From Candidatus Peribacteria bacterium (GTDB lineage: Bacteria; Patescibacteriota; Gracilibacteria; Peribacterales; Peribacteraceae), in contig JAHFJM010000006.1 in the NCBI GenBank assembly GCA_023245935.1, positions 1 to 35,032 of the forward strand: 35,032 nucleotides of DNA. The letters run 5' to 3'. A model generated the notes under the pieces. It saw nothing but the letters and a program-made list of their open reading frames with translations. It had not been told where the DNA came from and ran no database searches. Shown piece by piece: positions 16,066 to 22,922 of the stretch (positions are counted from its first letter, which is position 1; each line of letters opens with the position of its first letter). A program made the translations under genes and the position numbers.

Positions 16066-16167
16066 TTATGCACGATACGAGCGGCAGATCGAGCAGATCC
16101 ATACTCGGAATCCGTTGAACTTGTGGACGGTTTGGCGCTTACACTTGCGACAGTACATCTCTCTCAT
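16066..16167 (-). CDS. 33-residue zinc-ribbon protein in its own mini-operon
   Basis: The ORF runs from ATG 16167 to TAA 16066. The protein, MREMYCRKCKRQTVHK then WICSICRSYRA, is a minimal CxxC...CxxC zinc ribbon. Unlike almost every other gene here, it has a strong Shine-Dalgarno sequence (GGAGGG five bases before the ATG). It also has its own sigma70 promoter (TTGTCA-N17-TATAAA) and is bracketed by two intrinsic terminators. It lies just upstream of the late promoter and its leader hairpin. That layout resembles a separately timed regulator of the late switch, but no function is known. The opposite strand is open over the same region and is treated as a shadow. Confidence 0.65.
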   Translation of the reverse strand: MREMYCRKCKRQTVHKFNGFRVWICSICRSYRA

Positions 16168-16194
16168 ATCATCCCTCCGGAAGTAGGAGCTAAC

Positions 16195-16223
16195 TTTATA
16201 ATACGTTTAACAAAGGATGACAA
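16195..16223 (-). promoter_or_regulatory. Sigma70-type promoter TTGTCA-N17-TATAAA
   Basis: On the minus strand the -35 TTGTCA (16218-16223) and -10 TATAAA (16195-16200) are spaced by exactly 17 bases. It begins 12 bases after the terminator stem at 16235-16261 and would start transcription about 20 bases before the 33-residue zinc-ribbon gene. Confidence 0.7.
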
Positions 16224-16234
16224 GGAGAAAAAGC

Positions 16235-16261
16235 AACCCCACGGACATACGCCGTGGGGTT
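16235..16261 (-). terminator. Intrinsic terminator at the end of the early/packaging operon
   Basis: AACCCCACGG (16235-16244) pairs perfectly with CCGTGGGGTT (16252-16261) around a 7-base loop. On the minus strand the stem is followed by GCTTTTTC. It lies 15 bases after the last gene of the operon. Confidence 0.8.
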
Positions 16262-16275
16262 TCCGCCTCTCTCGC

Positions 16276-16467
16276 TTACGACGCTCTGCGCCGCAGGAGT
16301 AGATGAGGCCGGACTGGATGATGATTGCGCTCATCCGATGAAGATCCGCGGAGGGCGCGATCGTGCCGCTTGAGACAGTCGCCGTGATAGACGAGGGCGC
16401 CGCGAGCCTTGCGCTCGGGATCTTTCGGAGCCACGACCATGCGGCACTCTGCGCAGTATTCCGTCAT
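16276..16467 (-). CDS. 63-residue Cys/His protein, last gene of the early operon
   Basis: The ATG at 16467 overlaps the TGA of the preceding gene (ATGA), and this is preferred over a longer upstream start. The protein begins MTEYCAECRMVVAPKDPERKARGALVYHGDCLKRHDRAL, a Cys-x2-Cys followed by His-x2-Cys and a further His, so one zinc can be held. The C-terminal 25 residues are Arg/His-rich and probably disordered. The opening MTEYC is shared with the zinc ribbons at 15752 and 16676. It is followed by the strong terminator at 16235-16261. Confidence 0.6.
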   Translation of the reverse strand: MTEYCAECRMVVAPKDPERKARGALVYHGDCLKRHDRALRGSSSDERNHHPVRPHLLLRRRAS

Positions 16468-16619
16468 TTCTTCTCGCTCCCTTCCGCGATCTGCAAGGTT
16501 TCCTTTTTGCACCGATCGCAAAAATCGAAGTGGGTAGGTGCCTTGCACTCCTTGCTGCAGAAGTGTTTCGGCGGTAGCTCAACAACGGAGCCGCACAAGT
16601 AACATTGTGCCGAGGCCAT
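16464..16619 (-). CDS. 51-residue zinc-binding protein
   Basis: The gene is short, from ATG 16619 to TGA 16464. The protein MASAQCYLCGSVVELPPKHFCSKEC followed by FDFCDRCKKE has three Cys pairs (CxxC, CxxxC, CxxC), more than one zinc ribbon needs. It could hold two zinc ions or one zinc plus spare cysteines. The last residues are Glu/Lys-rich. It overlaps the next gene by ATGA. A 56-base gap precedes it with only a small GGGTcgatcACCC hairpin. The function is unknown. Confidence 0.6.
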   Translation of the reverse strand: MASAQCYLCGSVVELPPKHFCSKECKAPTHFDFCDRCKKETLQIAEGSEKK

Positions 16620-16675
16620 AGCAGGCGCTCTACTTTCTAGGGTCGATCACCCTCAAAGCGGTGGTACTCTTTTGA

Positions 16676-16822
16676 TTATACACCCTCACTTTTGTCAACC
16701 TGTTCGTAGTTCGTAAAGAGGATCCGCATGTACTCCTCGCAGCGCGGACACTTGCGATTTATGTTCGGCATCCGCTTCTCCACGAGATGATAGCCGCAGT
16801 GCGTGCATTGGTAATGCGTCAT
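16676..16822 (-). CDS. 48-residue zinc-ribbon protein
   Basis: The gene runs from ATG 16822 (overlapping the preceding TGA as ATGA) to TAA 16676. The protein opens MTHYQCTHCGYHLVEKRMP and continues NRKCPRCEEYMRI, a complete CxxC...CxxC ribbon. It is clearly similar in layout to the zinc ribbon that opens the late operon at 15752. It is part of a run of tiny zinc proteins between the terminase and the terminator. Its stop codon lies inside a TATAAT-like sequence that has a TTGACA only 12 bases away; I do not call that a promoter because of the spacing. Confidence 0.65.
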   Translation of the reverse strand: MTHYQCTHCGYHLVEKRMPNINRKCPRCEEYMRILFTNYEQVDKSEGV

Positions 16823-17031
16823 AAGGCTATAGTACCGAGCTCGTCGATTGCTTTCTTAAAACTCTCCGGATCGTCGAAGTCGATCGAGATCTTAACCTCC
16901 ATGCGTTTAATCTGGCCGTCCTTGATTTTTATATTCTCGATCGTGGCGAACTTGAGCGCCTCGAAGATCCGCAGCATCTTATCCTGTTCACCGCTTACTT
17001 GTCGGAGCATCCTTGCTTTAGGTTCGGCCAT
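16819..17031 (-). CDS. Small acidic/basic alpha-beta phage protein
   Basis: The start is placed at ATG 17031 (MAEPKARMLRQVSGEQDKM), immediately after the upstream zinc protein. A longer in-frame start at 17097 would run through that gene. The 70-residue protein has a helix (EQDKMLRIFEALKFAT), a strand pair (NIKIKDGQIKRMEVKISIDFD) and a C-terminal helix (PESFKKAIDELG). I do not recognise a family. It is sandwiched between two zinc-ribbon genes with start/stop overlaps, so it belongs to the same translational chain. Confidence 0.6.
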   Translation of the reverse strand: MAEPKARMLRQVSGEQDKMLRIFEALKFATIENIKIKDGQIKRMEVKISIDFDDPESFKKAIDELGTIAL

Positions 17032-17032
17032 G

Positions 17033-17155
17033 TTATTTATATTGCTTGCACTCACAATCGGCCTTGATGCACTCGTTACCGTATGGATGATCGACACGGT
17101 GATGACCGCACTTCCTGCACGAGTAAGATTTTTTTACTTGCTGTGGATGGTTCAT
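17033..17155 (-). CDS. 40-residue zinc-finger protein after the large terminase
   Basis: The ATG at 17155 overlaps the terminase TGA (ATGA) and the gene ends at TAA 17033. The protein MNHPQQVKKSYSCRKCGHHR then DHPYGNECIKADCECKQY has CxxC and a second Cys cluster (C-x4-C-x-C) with interspersed His, consistent with one zinc site. Small Cys-rich proteins next to terminase or head genes often turn out to be HNH-like or adaptor proteins, but this one lacks a complete HNH motif. The function is unknown. Confidence 0.6.
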   Translation of the reverse strand: MNHPQQVKKSYSCRKCGHHRVDHPYGNECIKADCECKQYK

Positions 17156-18669
17156 AGGACTATGACATCGAGCGGCTGCGCACCGCTTACTCTAAACATA
17201 CCAAGCACGAGCTGCACGAAAGCGTCCACGAGGTCGTCGTGTTCCTCAACGCCGAAGCCCAAGAGCTGCGCGATCAGATCCTCGCACCCTCGCCGCGGGA
17301 AGCGCACGAACTTTATAAACACTGCGGCCTGCGCAAGACGCGATCGCTTGTCTGTTCCGACTTTAACCGGCTCCGCCGGTATGCCCGCCTCCTGCACCAT
17401 TTCGATCGCCGCTCTTTGATAGGCAACATCTTCCATGAAAAATATCGGCTCGGCAAAGTTCTTCGCAACCGATACCCTCACTGCTTTCGCTCGCGCGATA
17501 GTCTCGGTAAATGAGAGCCGCTCGTTCACCGGATGAGGAAGGATATAAAGCAGGGGATGCTCGCCTTCTGCCGGCCGAGCGTTCACTCCGGAGACAAACG
17601 TAGTGCAGTCGGCCGTTTCTTTTTTACTGATTGCAAGGTCGTTGCCGACGCCGGCCGAAAGGATCGGATTAAACTTGAGAGATCTCTTACCGAGCCGATC
17701 GGTCTCGTAAACCGGTGCCGGCACTTCGTCATAGTATTCGATCATGTCGTCCTTAATGACGGCACCTTCTTCCGGAACGACCTGCAACAACATCTCTCTT
17801 TGCCACGCGACCATACCCATTTCGAGCCTCTTGCCCTCGAGCTTCTCCTGCGTGGGGTACTTCGCTTTCCACGAACACGATCCGTCCTTATTGAAAAGGG
17901 GATACTCGAGCACCTTGAAGCGGCCGCGGTTCTTCATGCGAGCCATAAGTGCGTCGCGATGCAACCAGTTCCCGAGCAGGACGACTTTACGCGTGCCTTC
18001 GTCCATCGCCGGCAATACCTCACCAGTCATCCATCGTTCGGTCTTGTCTCTGTTCTCTTTCGATCGTACCCATTCAAGATCCTCCGGATCGTCGATCGCA
18101 GCGAGCTTAGGCCGGTGCTGTCTATGACGGAGACCGCGCACCTTCTGCCCGCGGGATCTCGCAAGGATCCGGACGCCGTTCGAGAGCAACATATTTTTTG
18201 CCTGCCATTCCTCATCACTCTCGAGCGTAGGATCCTCGAGGGATTTATCCGGCGCTTTAGAAAGTTCGAAGCGGCCATAGTCTTGCAGTAAGAGCTCGTT
18301 ATTCTCGAACTCCTCTTTGATATTCGCGATATTGATCGCGGCCTGCAACGCGGTATCGGCGATCGGGAGAATGAACGGGTACACTTCCGGCTTTTCGACG
18401 GCCGCATAAATCGGCAGAACAAGAGATCCCATTACGGACTTCGCGCAGCCGCGCCATCCGATCACCTCTAAGAGATCTATATCCGGATCCTCGATATTCT
18501 TAATGAGATCGTTATGAAAGTCGGCCGGCGGCAAATAAAAGTAATGCGGCAAATAGAGGATGCCGAAGCCGAGCATACCGAACTTCTTCACGAACTCTTT
18601 GCGGAGATCGTAGTTCTCAAGAAGATCGTTGAGCTGCTGCGGGTTCAGTTGTAGGCTGCTCGGTAGCAT
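17152..18669 (-). CDS. terL: Terminase large subunit
   Basis: The 505-residue protein is the packaging motor ATPase and nuclease that cuts and pumps DNA into the prohead. A deviant Walker A is at 71-78 (GWRGCAKS), Walker B is near 190-197 (AIDDPED), and the coupling-motif region GNWLHRD follows at about 233. The RNase H-like nuclease domain has Asp344 (GVGNDLAIS), Glu413 (FMEDVAYQRA) and the final acidic cluster HDDLVDA at 477-483. All key residues appear present. It overlaps the small subunit by 53 bases, and its TGA overlaps the start of the small zinc-finger gene. The length is typical. Confidence 0.93.
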   Translation of the reverse strand: MLPSSLQLNPQQLNDLLENYDLRKEFVKKFGMLGFGILYLPHYFYLPPADFHNDLIKNIEDPDIDLLEVIGWRGCAKSVMGSLVLPIYAAVEKPEVYPFILPIADTALQAAINIANIKEEFENNELLLQDYGRFELSKAPDKSLEDPTLESDEEWQAKNMLLSNGVRILARSRGQKVRGLRHRQHRPKLAAIDDPEDLEWVRSKENRDKTERWMTGEVLPAMDEGTRKVVLLGNWLHRDALMARMKNRGRFKVLEYPLFNKDGSCSWKAKYPTQEKLEGKRLEMGMVAWQREMLLQVVPEEGAVIKDDMIEYYDEVPAPVYETDRLGKRSLKFNPILSAGVGNDLAISKKETADCTTFVSGVNARPAEGEHPLLYILPHPVNERLSFTETIARAKAVRVSVAKNFAEPIFFMEDVAYQRAAIEMVQEAGIPAEPVKVGTDKRSRLAQAAVFIKFVRFPRRGCEDLIAQLLGFGVEEHDDLVDAFVQLVLGMFRVSGAQPLDVIVL

Positions 18670-19204
18670 TTTGGATAGTTGTTTCGGGTAAGAGCCCCCA
18701 GTTTTTCATAGCCATCATGATCGCATGTTTGCGATCCTCTGTGAGCGGCGTGTTTCGCTTCTCGATCTCGAGCGTGCCTAGATTTCGTTTATAAATGCCC
18801 GCGTCCATTTCGGCTTCGATGAGCGCGATGTCCATCTTCATTATGACCTCGAGAGCCTTGATGACATCTTTCGTCTCGGGCATGAAGATCCCCTCGTTCA
18901 TGTAATCCCACTGCCAAAACGCTATTTTAAAAAGCCGCTCGAAACTTGCTTTAAACCTTTCGCGCGTCTCGACCATACGCCCTTCGATCTCGGAGTTTTG
19001 AATATCTTGCCGCGCCTCTCCGTTTATTTTCCGGATGAGCTTCAAGATGTACTCGTGATCCAAGAGACCGCCACCTGCCGACGTGATACCTTTTTTCGCG
19101 AGCTCCTGTTGAAGCCGGCGCGATGAGATCATCGGATTGATCGCAAGTGCTACACGGATCTCTCGCTTGACCTCTGCCTCCTTTGTGGTATCAATTTTCG
19201 GCAT
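18617..19204 (-). CDS. Probable terminase small subunit
   Basis: The 195-residue protein lies directly upstream of and overlaps the large subunit, the usual place for the DNA-recognition subunit. The N-terminus is basic and helical with a helix-turn-helix-like stretch (EIRVALAINPMISSRRLQQELAKKGITSAGGGLLDHEYILKLIRKI). A long charged helical region then fits an oligomerisation domain (ERFKASFERLFKIAFWQWDYMNEG). The C-terminal 25 residues are Thr/Ala/Gln-rich and overlap the large-subunit start. There is no direct motif proof. The call rests on position, size and layout. Confidence 0.7.
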   Translation of the reverse strand: MPKIDTTKEAEVKREIRVALAINPMISSRRLQQELAKKGITSAGGGLLDHEYILKLIRKINGEARQDIQNSEIEGRMVETRERFKASFERLFKIAFWQWDYMNEGIFMPETKDVIKALEVIMKMDIALIEAEMDAGIYKRNLGTLEIEKRNTPLTEDRKHAIMMAMKNWGLLPETTIQNATEQPTTEPAAAQRSS

Positions 19205-19223
19205 GATGGCGGTTTCGGCGGTT

Positions 19224-19436
19224 TTACTTTCCTTGAGCGGCCGCTTTTCCTAGCTCTTGAATGTATTCTACCACTTTCTTACAGGTCTCGAGATCGGTCT
19301 CCATCTCCACTTTCAAGAGATGGCGGTCGCCGGCGTTGAGGTTCGTGATCGGCTTACCGGACTCGAGCTTCTTAAACACCTGATCGAGCGGCATACCCTT
19401 CACTGGCGACGCTTTTATTTTTAGATTAGTTATCAT
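19224..19436 (-). CDS. Small phage protein of unknown function
   Basis: The 70-residue protein MITNLKIKASPVKGMPLDQVFKKLESGKPITNLNAGDRHLLKVEMETDL... has a short beta start, an amphipathic helix and a C-terminal helix (ETCKKVVEYIQELGKAAAQGK). It has no metal site or membrane segment. It lies between a small Cys/aromatic protein and the terminase small subunit. AAAGGTCG is 32 bases upstream of its ATG and no SD is visible. The family is not recognised. Confidence 0.6.
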   Translation of the reverse strand: MITNLKIKASPVKGMPLDQVFKKLESGKPITNLNAGDRHLLKVEMETDLETCKKVVEYIQELGKAAAQGK

Positions 19437-19440
19437 GTTT

Positions 19441-19647
19441 TTAATCGGTTCCCCTGTCTATAACTGATCGACCTTTGCTGCGCGAAAGATCTCGAATAAA
19501 GAATACCCGATAGAGAAAGGTTCCGTCCTCCGTCCTCGCCCACCACCTATGACACCTCCAACACATGACATGCTTTTTGTCGTAGTAGTCATGATCGAGC
19601 TGTCGGCTGAAATCATGCCTAAAGATCCAACAGAGAAGCGTCCTCAT
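19441..19647 (-). CDS. Small Cys/aromatic protein, DUF1660-like layout
   Basis: The 68-residue protein MRTLLCWIFRHDFSRQLDHDYYDKKHVMCWRCHRWW has the layout of short phage proteins related to DUF1660: a hydrophobic start with Cys-x-x-Phe-x-His, then a CxxC pair about 20 residues later. A metal site from Cys6, His11, Cys29 and Cys32 is plausible. The tail RDLSRSKGRSVIDRGTD is basic. The start overlaps the TGA of the ATPase gene (ATGA). The family match is tentative. Confidence 0.5.
   Translation of the reverse strand: MRTLLCWIFRHDFSRQLDHDYYDKKHVMCWRCHRWWARTEDGTFLYRVFFIRDLSRSKGRSVIDRGTD
19469..19476 (-). promoter_or_regulatory. AAAGGTCG leader motif
   Basis: Minus-strand AAAGGTCG, 32 bases before the ATG at 19436. 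It lies inside the last codons of the preceding small gene. Confidence 0.4.
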
Positions 19648-21419
19648 TTTTCGAGAAAAAGCGTAGGCAGCGCGACGACCATTCCGGATCTCGGATACTC
19701 AATAAGCCCAAGCGTCCGGAGCGCTCCTAAATTGTTCTGGTAGCCGCTCGAGTTTGGACTCTGGCCGGCCTGCTCCGCGAGATCTCCTTTCGGTACCTCC
19801 TCCGGATAGATCCCGATGAGCACCTTCAAGATCGCCCACTGCGAGCTCGAGAGCTTCTTCTCGATCTGCCGGTGCAGATCCAAGGAAGAACTCGGCGCAT
19901 CGTCCGGCTGCGCTACCGCCCTACCCGCATCCGTTATCCCCACCATCTTCGAGCTCGGGTAGATAATCATTCCGGCCGAGCGCAAAGCGCCGAGGTTATT
20001 CTGGTATCCGCTGCTAGTCGAGCTCTGATCGGAAAGGAAGGCGAGTTGATTCTTGTTTGCCGGCGTGAGTCCGATCTGCTCAAGCCATGCGAGCGCGTTC
20101 AAAATCTTCTGCTGCGAGGCAGAAGGATTAAACTCGCCGAACGAGATCTCTACTTTCTGCTTTTCGGTTCGCATCACCGCACTACCTTTAGGCATCTTGT
20201 TATCGGTAATGACTGGAAACCCGAGGATCTTTCTGCCCGAGTCCTTGAGCTCCGGAACCTTGCCCGAGTACATCCCTGCCGGCTTATCTGATGGCCGGTT
20301 TTTCTCGAGCTCATCGAGCTGCTTTAAAAGCGAGAGGGCGAGATGGCGCACCATCGAAATGATATTTTTTGCGTACTCATTCTTTTCGCTCACTAGAGAT
20401 TTTACTGCGTTCCGCTCTGATGCGATGGCGATCAGATGCGGATGTAAAGCCTCCTCGATCTGCGCGGCCGTAGGCTTCCCGCCCTGCTTCTCGAGCCCCG
20501 TGATCTTCGCCTTGAGCGTTCCGATCTCCTGCCGCAACTCCACTTCGGTCTTTTTCTTTTGCTCTGCTTCCTGCGGGAGATCCTTGAGCTGCGAGAGGAT
20601 ACTCTTAATCGCTGCCTTCGGCGGCGTAGCTTTTCTCCCCTGCTTGCTGCCCTTCCGGAAGTGAGTCGTCTGAACCGCGCCGATTTTATACCGCTCGACA
20701 TGCCCGCTGATCGCGGTGCCGAACGCGAAGAACTCCCCAGGCGAAAGATTTCGGAGAGTCTCAAATGCTTCTCGGGCGCTCTTGGCGAAACCGAGCTCGT
20801 CGGCCGTCCGCTTCACGTCGATGTCTTGTCCAGTCCGGCCGAAAAACTTGTTATTGCACTCTGCGATCGCGTCCTTATGGAGCTTGGAGATCCTCTGTGT
20901 CGCGAGTACGCCGCAGAGCTCGCGCTTCCGGCCGCGCGTCATGAGATCGATCACCGCCGCGGCCGCTTCGCTCTCGCCCACCTGCGGGCAAAAGTGATGC
21001 GCCTCATCCAGTACCACCATGCACGGATGCCGGAGCTCCTCGGGCGCCTCGATCAAACTTTCTAAAAAGAGCCGGACGAAATGCTTGCGCTCGTGGAACT
21101 TGAGCTCGGAGAGATCGACGATTGCCGAGACGCCGAGATCGAGGAGCTTTGTCGCAAGAAGTGCGGCGGCGCGAACGTCCGCCGGCATATCCCCTCCCTT
21201 CCCGATCAGAAGATAGTCATCGAACTTTTCCCGCAGGGTATAGAACTCGCCCTCGAGATCGATCACGATCTGCTGCACCTCGCCGTGCGTCTCCTCGAGC
21301 AGCTTCCGGAGAGCCCACGATTTACCTCCTCCGGAGTTCGCCGCGAATAATGCGCGCGTATCGATGAACTTCGGGAGATCTATTTTAAATCCTTCGCCTA
21401 GTGTTATTGTTTTTTTCAT
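19644..21419 (-). CDS. HerA/DUF87-like ATPase with tandem C-terminal winged-helix repeats
   Basis: The 591-residue protein has a Walker A near residues 27-34 (ANSGGGKS) and Walker B near 137-143 (MVVLDEAHHF). ELCGVLATQRISKLHKDAI follows, the layout of HerA/VirB4-type hexameric translocases (DUF87). A Lys/Glu-rich coiled coil spans about 260-350. The C-terminus carries two copies of a winged-helix-like unit, each containing SGYQNNLGALR and an upstream SQQKIL / SQWAIL helix (about 435-500 and 525-590). This predicts a DNA-binding platform. Such ATPases move along or pump DNA. It lies between the HNH gene and the terminase genes. A recombination or packaging-related role is inferred. Confidence 0.82.
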   Translation of the reverse strand: MKKTITLGEGFKIDLPKFIDTRALFAANSGGGKSWALRKLLEETHGEVQQIVIDLEGEFYTLREKFDDYLLIGKGGDMPADVRAAALLATKLLDLGVSAIVDLSELKFHERKHFVRLFLESLIEAPEELRHPCMVVLDEAHHFCPQVGESEAAAAVIDLMTRGRKRELCGVLATQRISKLHKDAIAECNNKFFGRTGQDIDVKRTADELGFAKSAREAFETLRNLSPGEFFAFGTAISGHVERYKIGAVQTTHFRKGSKQGRKATPPKAAIKSILSQLKDLPQEAEQKKKTEVELRQEIGTLKAKITGLEKQGGKPTAAQIEEALHPHLIAIASERNAVKSLVSEKNEYAKNIISMVRHLALSLLKQLDELEKNRPSDKPAGMYSGKVPELKDSGRKILGFPVITDNKMPKGSAVMRTEKQKVEISFGEFNPSASQQKILNALAWLEQIGLTPANKNQLAFLSDQSSTSSGYQNNLGALRSAGMIIYPSSKMVGITDAGRAVAQPDDAPSSSLDLHRQIEKKLSSSQWAILKVLIGIYPEEVPKGDLAEQAGQSPNSSGYQNNLGALRTLGLIEYPRSGMVVALPTLFLEK

Positions 21420-21897
21420 TTGTATATTGATTCTTCCCTTCTGGATTAAACCGCCACGGCATCTCTCGCTTCGGGATCCGCTGCAGATTTCCTAGATCGT
21501 TATTGAGCGGGTTCCGATCGATGTGATGCAGGCAGTAATCATTCCCGATCTTGCCGTTCACCTTCTCCCAAACGTACACATGCAGCATGACTCGCTTTCC
21601 TCTTACCGTTCCCCGCAGGTATCCGCCTTTCGAAATAGTGAACCGGAAACCGTCTACGATCGTGAGCCCCTTGAGCTGCTTCGATCGGAGAGGATAGCCG
21701 CGGGATCGAAAGAGATCGTACACCGCTTGCCGGCTTTTCTTATAAACGCTCGCGATCTCCTCGAGGGAGCACGGCTTCCCTTCCGGCCCCCGCTTATACA
21801 TCGCGTACATCGCAGCCACGATCTCATTGTTCTTTCGCCGCGGATGCTTGTTGTACCGGATCTGATTTACCGGCCGATCAGTGGCGTAATCACGCAT
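21385..21897 (-). CDS. HNH endonuclease
   Basis: The start is set at ATG 21897, which overlaps the IF-1-like stop as TGATG; a longer start at 21942 would run into that gene. The 170-residue protein has an N-terminal DNA-binding part with a helix-turn-helix-like stretch (SLEEIASVYKKSRQAVYDLFRSRGYP). A strand region comes next (DGFRFTISKGGYLRGTVRGKRVMLHVYVWEKVNG), then the HNH core YCLHHIDRNPLNNDLGNLQRI. It resembles free-standing phage HNH homing endonucleases. It could be a selfish element or a nicking enzyme used in packaging. The translational coupling suggests it is established rather than a recent insert. Confidence 0.85.
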   Translation of the reverse strand: MRDYATDRPVNQIRYNKHPRRKNNEIVAAMYAMYKRGPEGKPCSLEEIASVYKKSRQAVYDLFRSRGYPLRSKQLKGLTIVDGFRFTISKGGYLRGTVRGKRVMLHVYVWEKVNGKIGNDYCLHHIDRNPLNNDLGNLQRIPKREMPWRFNPEGKNQYTNEKNNNTRRRI

Positions 21898-22100
21898 CAG
21901 TACCTTCGTAAGATCCTTCCGATCTCTCCGGAGACGATGCACTGCACCCGATCGCCGGCGAGAACCTTGATCTTATAGAGCCGCATCTTTCCGGATAGGT
22001 GACACCGGATCACCTGGCCGCTGCGGAGTTCGACCTTGAAATTGCCTGCCGGCAAAAGCTCGATCACTAACCCGTCTTGCGTGGGTTCTTTACTACGCAT
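21897..22100 (-). CDS. Translation initiation factor IF-1-like protein
   Basis: The 67-residue protein matches bacterial IF-1 along nearly its whole length: DGLVIELLPAGNFKVELRSG, then CHLSGKMRLYKIKVLAGDRV, ending GRILRRY. IF-1 is a single OB/S1-fold protein that occupies the A site of the 30S subunit. The HxSGKMR motif, the Gly-Asp-x-Val turn and the C-terminal GRI are all present. It lacks a few residues of the usual SPYDL loop before GRI. The start at ATG 22100 is used rather than the TTG one codon earlier, and it overlaps the preceding coiled-coil gene by eight bases. The HNH gene follows by TGATG. Some other S1-type RNA-binding role is possible. Confidence 0.85.
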   Translation of the reverse strand: MRSKEPTQDGLVIELLPAGNFKVELRSGQVIRCHLSGKMRLYKIKVLAGDRVQCIVSGEIGRILRRY

Positions 22101-22485
22101 CAAAAAGTTTCTGTTGTTTGAACGCGACCCTAAAGCTCGGCGTGAGCTTTATCTTTTTCTGATTCTTCACCTTAATCAGTTCCACCTTCTCGCCCTTAAT
22201 GTAGGCGTTTATCGTCTCGAATGAGAGCTTGTCGGAGAGATCTGCAACCTCATCCGAAAGCGTGTCGATACGATCCATGAGATCCGGATTCTTCTGATCG
22301 AAGTCGAGCTCTATCTTCTTGCGTGCCTCCCGCGCCTCATCGAGCTTCTTGGTAAGCCGCTCGTAGTCGGCCGAGTCGAGCAGAAGTTCGTCGTGCCGTT
22401 GCTTTTTAAGATCCGCGAGCTTTGCCTTCCGAGCCTCGAGGTCGTTGAAGGTGATCTGGATTTTACTTAGCTTGAACTGTGACAT
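22093..22485 (-). CDS. Coiled-coil protein of unknown function
   Basis: The 130-residue protein is highly charged with strong heptad patterns: FNDLEARKAKLADLKKQRHDELL, YERLTKKLDEAREARKKIELD and LMDRIDTLSDEVADLSDKLSFE. A more compact basic end follows (KGEKVELIKVKNQKKIKLTPSFRV). It has no catalytic motif or membrane segment. The order of coiled-coil gene then IF-1-like gene, with an eight-base overlap, suggests the two are made together. It could be a structural adaptor or a ribosome- or polymerase-binding protein; nothing in the sequence decides this. Confidence 0.6.
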   Translation of the reverse strand: MSQFKLSKIQITFNDLEARKAKLADLKKQRHDELLLDSADYERLTKKLDEAREARKKIELDFDQKNPDLMDRIDTLSDEVADLSDKLSFETINAYIKGEKVELIKVKNQKKIKLTPSFRVAFKQQKLFDA

Positions 22486-22518
22486 GGTTATTGTTTAATG
22501 TTGCGTGCTGATAGACTA

Positions 22519-22896
22519 TTAAAACTTTTCTTTAAACACTCGACGACGGCTCCATAGCTCCTCTGCCTGATTGCGCAGGGTAGCAGCTTGCCGCTGCATG
22601 GCCTCCGCTGCACGATCGCGGCCTTTGATCTTGGTCTCCACCTCCTCGATCTCTTTCTCTACTTCGGTTCGCTCTTTGCGCTTCTCATACTCTGTTCCCT
22701 CGCCGATCGAGGCGAGCTTAGCCTCAAGGTTCGCTTTCTGATCGAGATCTGCTTGCTTCAAAAAGAGAATGTCTTTGATGGTCTCCTCGGAATATAGCGC
22801 CGTTGCCTCCTTCAAGAAGGCGTCGCCGGCGAGTGTCCGCAGGTGCCTCCGTTTCCAGAAGAACTTGCGAAGCGGTTTAGTTATTGATTCGAACAT
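22519..22896 (-). CDS. Coiled-coil protein of unknown function
   Basis: The 125-residue protein has a basic, aromatic N-terminus (MFESITKPLRKFFWKRRHLRTL) and then an almost continuous coiled coil (ADLDQKANLEAKLASIGEG, KRKERTEVEKEIEEVETKIKGRDRAAEAMQRQAATLRNQAEELW). The amphipathic start might touch membrane or nucleic acid. It is the first of two coiled-coil genes in a row. The A-rich leader ends AACC before the ATG, as in several neighbours, and has no SD. Confidence 0.6.
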   Translation of the reverse strand: MFESITKPLRKFFWKRRHLRTLAGDAFLKEATALYSEETIKDILFLKQADLDQKANLEAKLASIGEGTEYEKRKERTEVEKEIEEVETKIKGRDRAAEAMQRQAATLRNQAEELWSRRRVFKEKF

Positions 22897-22922
22897 GGTT
22901 ATTGGTTTTTGATTAAGACTTT

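Noticed and set aside
16057-16302. Plus-strand open frame of 81 codons over the mini-operon
   Set aside because: It reads through a terminator stem, and the minus strand here has a promoter, SD and a zinc ribbon. The plus-strand product has no motif.
16675-16698. TTGACA with TATAAT as a promoter
   Set aside because: The spacing is only 12 bases on the minus strand and the elements lie inside the end of a coding gene. Not convincing.
17533-18291. Plus-strand open frame of 252 codons
   Set aside because: It is entirely opposite the large terminase, which has all its catalytic motifs. No domain is visible in the antisense product.
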